DNA of 64,000 bases from CAYTGM01 sp964437365 (GTDB lineage: Bacteria; Sumerlaeota; Sumerlaeia; SLMS01): the NCBI GenBank assembly GCA_964437365.1, contig CAYTGM010000003.1, positions 62,001 through 126,000 on the forward strand, in the 5' to 3' direction. Below, in pieces: positions 63,632-64,000 of this stretch; the first letter of the stretch is position 1, and every line of letters starts with the position of its first letter. The notes beneath the pieces were generated by a model, which was given only the letters and a program-made list of their open reading frames with translations, made no database searches and was not told the origin of the DNA. The translations under genes were made by a program, and so were the position numbers.

Positions 63632-64000
63632 ATGAAATTCCTTTCTCTTGGACTTTTGAGCAATACCTTCAGAATCCTTTTTCTCTTTTTCATGCTCGGA
63701 CTCACGAGTTTGTCTGAAGCTGAAGACGAGAATGAATCCAGCTCCCCCGTCGATCAGGCCTTTGCGCTCCTGGAAAATCGATCCATTTCCGTGGATGAGA
63801 GGGTCGCGGAACTGAGAATACTTGCAAACGCTCATGGCGAGATTGCGGATATCTGGGCAGCGTATGGGGAAGCTCTGGAAAGGGCCGGCAATGATGAAAT
63901 GGCGTTGAAAGCCTTTGAACGTGCAACTCAGCTTGATCCAGACATTTACAGTCCGTGGCTCTGGATCGGAATCATTTCTAAAAGGGGCACGCCTCGTCCA
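63632..64000 (+). CDS. secreted TPR protein, 5' part (cut by window end)
   Basis: An open frame of 123 codons running off the window. A signal peptide (LFLFFMLGLTSLSEA) is followed by an acidic Ser-rich stretch and tetratricopeptide-type helices (IADIWAAYGEALERAGNDEMALKAFERATQLDPD). GAGGTGG lies 14 bases before the ATG, and a GTG 18 bases upstream is also in frame, so the exact start is not certain. Function unknown; TPR proteins act as protein-interaction scaffolds. Confidence 0.75.
   Translation, partial: MKFLSLGLLSNTFRILFLFFMLGLTSLSEAEDENESSSPVDQAFALLENRSISVDERVAELRILANAHGEIADIWAAYGEALERAGNDEMALKAFERATQLDPDIYSPWLWIGIISKRGTPRP

Noticed and set aside
1..64000. tRNA, rRNA, CRISPR arrays, transposases or integrases
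   Set aside because: None was recognised on either strand; absence by eye is not proof for small RNAs.

Overview
This 64 kb window looks like chromosomal DNA of a Gram-negative bacterium from a little-cultured lineage. Evidence for the cell type is the set of Sec signal peptides, lipobox lipoproteins, a PilM-like protein and a MoxR/DUF58/VWA operon. Very large secreted proteins with Thr-Pro/Ser-Pro linkers, a dockerin-like C-terminus, FG-GAP propellers and a class II DAHP synthase are the kind of content I associate with Planctomycetes/Omnitrophota/Hydrogenedentota/Sumerlaeota-type genomes, but I cannot place the phylum from the sequence alone. No rRNA, tRNA, CRISPR array or recognisable transposase was found.

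Layout. 1-5.7 kb: mutL, convergent (1 bp apart) with a secreted metzincin-like metalloprotease. 5.9-18.3 kb: three consecutive genes for giant secreted proteins, each a seven-bladed FG-GAP propeller, then a TP-rich linker, then a pair of jelly-roll-like modules. The first two share a duplicated promoter/operator region, and each of the three has a strong terminator. 18.3-24.7 kb: an AT-richer accessory region with a diadenylate-cyclase-like gene bracketed by 31-bp direct repeats (an apparent insertion at the 3' end of an amphi-Trp gene), a hypothetical gene, an inverted-repeat-rich non-coding stretch, and a tandemly duplicated ankyrin locus with one intact, one frameshifted and one remnant copy. 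24.7-34.5 kb: a six-gene minus-strand operon (Q-rich membrane protein, NHL lipoprotein, VWA/GATase-like membrane protein, MoxR ATPase, DUF58, BatA/VWA). 34.7-39.7 kb: hpf, then a coupled plus-strand set of CHASE2 adenylate cyclase, lipoprotein and RluA-type pseudouridine synthase. 40.1-52.5 kb: minus-strand housekeeping and regulatory genes: gyrB, a PurE-YrdC/Sua5 fusion, an NtrC-type two-component pair, ribD, an RsuA/RluB pseudouridine synthase, a coiled-coil secreted protein, a PilM-like protein and pgeF. 52.8-54.5 kb: a membrane protein and a low-molecular-weight phosphatase with a histone-H1-like tail. 55.1-61.9 kb: two more giant secreted proteins sharing a four-times-repeated RPWGG module; the second also has the TP linker and C-terminal modules of the FG-GAP proteins. 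62-64 kb: class II DAHP synthase and the start of a secreted TPR protein.

The most notable systems are: (a) the apparent single-gene cassette carrying a cyclic-dinucleotide-synthase-like gene, flanked by 31-bp repeats that duplicate the host gene's 3' end; (b) the five-gene surface-protein family with a shared module vocabulary and, for two members, a duplicated control region; (c) the PurE-YrdC fusion with altered key residues in both halves; and (d) a 55-bp hairpin element present in two distant intergenic regions. All domain assignments come from reading motifs by eye; no database searches were run.
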